A stretch of 43,993 nucleotides of DNA from an uncultured Dialister sp. (GTDB lineage Bacteria; Bacillota; Negativicutes; Veillonellales; Dialisteraceae), in assembly GCA_900759415.1 (NCBI GenBank), contig CAAEVC010000133.1, positions 1 to 43,993 of the forward strand, read 5' to 3'. Position numbers and translations under genes: made by a program. Shown piece after piece: positions 43,176 to 43,993 of the stretch; the first letter of the stretch is position 1, and each line of letters opens with the position of its first letter. The notes under the pieces are model-generated. The model searched no databases and was not told the DNA's origin. It saw nothing but the letters and a program-made list of their open reading frames with translations.

Positions 43176-43829
43176 CTAGTGAAATAGATCCCAGAAGAGC
43201 GGATTGACAGTATAGGCAATGGTATAAAAAAGCCCATGCACCAGTCCATAGAGAGGTCCCAGAATCCGTCCAGCCATGCCACTGAAAACAAGAAGCATGA
43301 GGATAATAAAACTGTACCGTTCATTGAAATTGTCATACTTATAAGCCAGATCCCCCGGAAGAATCATGGAGAGCACTCTGGACCCGTCCAGTGGAGGAAG
43401 AGGAATAAGATTAAAAAGACCGAACCAGATATTGTAAATAATCATCCAGTTAATGAACTGATAACTGTATGGATCCAGCCACCCCATGCCCATGAGAACG
43501 GTAAGCATAAGTACTGAAATAAAAGCAATGAAAAAGTTGGCACCTACACCAGCAAGAGATACTTTGATCACGCCGGACTTGTAATCTGAATAATACCTGG
43601 GGTTGACAGGTACCGGTTTTGCCCAGCCAAATCCGCATAGCACCAGAAGGATAGTCCCCATCACATCAAAATGAGCCATTGGATTCGCCGTGAGCCTCCC
43701 CATCATTTTCGGTGTAGGATCGCCCAGACTGTCCGATACAGCCGCATGGGTATATTCATGAAAAGCAAGAGCCACCAGCAGTGCCGGTACCCGGTAAATT
43801 AAAGTACCGATATCAAGAAAATCAAACAT
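43176..43829 (-). CDS. Site-2-protease-type membrane metalloprotease (M50 family)
   Basis: 217 residues with four to six membrane segments. The zinc site is HEYTH (24-28) in the first helix, with PPLDGSR (Asp148) as third ligand in a later helix. FNLIPLPPLDG is the typical M50B stretch. No PDZ domain is present, as in the short FtsH-independent subgroup. Substrate unknown. AAAGGAG lies 7 bases before the ATG. Confidence 0.9.
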   Translation of the reverse strand: MFDFLDIGTLIYRVPALLVALAFHEYTHAAVSDSLGDPTPKMMGRLTANPMAHFDVMGTILLVLCGFGWAKPVPVNPRYYSDYKSGVIKVSLAGVGANFFIAFISVLMLTVLMGMGWLDPYSYQFINWMIIYNIWFGLFNLIPLPPLDGSRVLSMILPGDLAYKYDNFNERYSFIILMLLVFSGMAGRILGPLYGLVHGLFYTIAYTVNPLFWDLFH

Positions 43830-43849
43830 TCTATACTCCTTTTATACTC

Positions 43850-43889
43850 TTCTATATTTTTCTATATGTTTCTATATATTTCTATTATA
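43850..43889. repeat. Four 10-base-phased TTCTATA repeats upstream of the M50 gene
   Basis: TTCTATATTT, TTCTATATGT, TTCTATATAT and TTCTATTATA follow one another exactly every 10 bases between the ATG at 43829 and the window end. The last copy contains the best -10-like sequence on the minus strand (TATAAT). Confidence 0.7.
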
Positions 43890-43895
43890 CATATA

Positions 43896-43993
43896 GGCGT
43901 GAACGTACCCTCGCCTATAGAGGCGGAAGCTTCCTGCTTCCACGAGAACAGCACCACTGACTCCGAAGAGTTGCAGCGACTTACACTCTCTCC
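43896..43993. other. Hairpin-rich sequence at the window end
   Basis: Three consecutive small hairpins: CGCCT-ATAG-AGGCG, GGAAGC-TTCCT-GCTTCC and ACTC-CGAA-GAGT. The style resembles the structured repeats elsewhere in the window but no shared sequence block was recognised, and it is cut by the window end. Confidence 0.35.

Noticed and set aside
1..43993. tRNA, rRNA or CRISPR sequences
   Set aside because: No cloverleaf-like TTCGA arms with CCA ends, rRNA signatures or regularly spaced direct repeats with unique spacers were seen by eye; a tRNAscan/CRISPR search was not possible.

Overview
The window looks like a chromosomal segment of a diderm (outer-membrane-bearing) Firmicute of the class Negativicutes, most likely a Dialister-like Veillonellaceae. 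This is inference from gene content: a complete Kdo/lipid A/Lpt lipopolysaccharide gene block, a trimeric autotransporter fused to an S-layer-homology (SLH) domain, a B12-dependent ribonucleotide reductase, and Firmicute-style AGGAGG ribosome binding sites. No rRNA, tRNA or CRISPR array was seen.

Bases 1-10100 are an accessory, decaying surface-protein region. It holds a frameshifted secreted-protein remnant, a YadA-like adhesin with a C-terminal SLH domain, an MTA/SAH-nucleosidase-like gene split by a stop codon, a YunG-family gene split by a TAG codon, a classical (type Va) autotransporter, an ISL3-family insertion sequence with a frameshifted transposase, and a truncated type I methylase (HsdM).

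Bases 10189-13880 carry an argininosuccinate-lyase-like protein with a signal peptide and the class II ribonucleotide reductase. Bases 14863-30766 are almost entirely one minus-strand LPS block: lpxI-lpxB-msbA-waaA-lpxK-kdsB-kdsA-kdsD-kdsC-lpxL-lptC-lptA-lptB-lptF/G, followed by a DUF3084 protein and a YqgF-like nuclease. Most junctions are 4-base ATGA or similar overlaps. Together these make lipid A late intermediates, make and activate Kdo, attach it, flip the glycolipid and export it. Bases 31078-33784 are a tandem pair of SstT serine/threonine symporters. Bases 34004-39768 are a housekeeping cluster (phoH-ybeY-cdd-era-CNNM/CBS protein-recO, with a radical SAM gene upstream). Bases 39977-43829 hold an unknown membrane protein, a MATE exporter, a TRIC-family channel and a site-2-type protease.

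The most unusual signal is not a gene. Large gene-free stretches (about 138-397, 14126-14830, 16592-16884, and perhaps 11735-11925 and 43896-43993) contain copies of a modular repeat. Short conserved blocks alternate with hairpins whose two arms change together between copies. One hairpin keeps its fold with a completely different stem sequence. This is the pattern expected of a structured RNA or structure-selected mobile repeat. The copies carry GAGTTGAG-rich edges, and two of them are followed by terminators built on the same CTCTGAATC stem. A second unusual theme is start codons: phoH and the CNNM gene both have conserved N-terminal coding sequence upstream of the first ATG, reached only from non-standard codons (ACG, ATC) that sit at ideal distance from strong ribosome binding sites.
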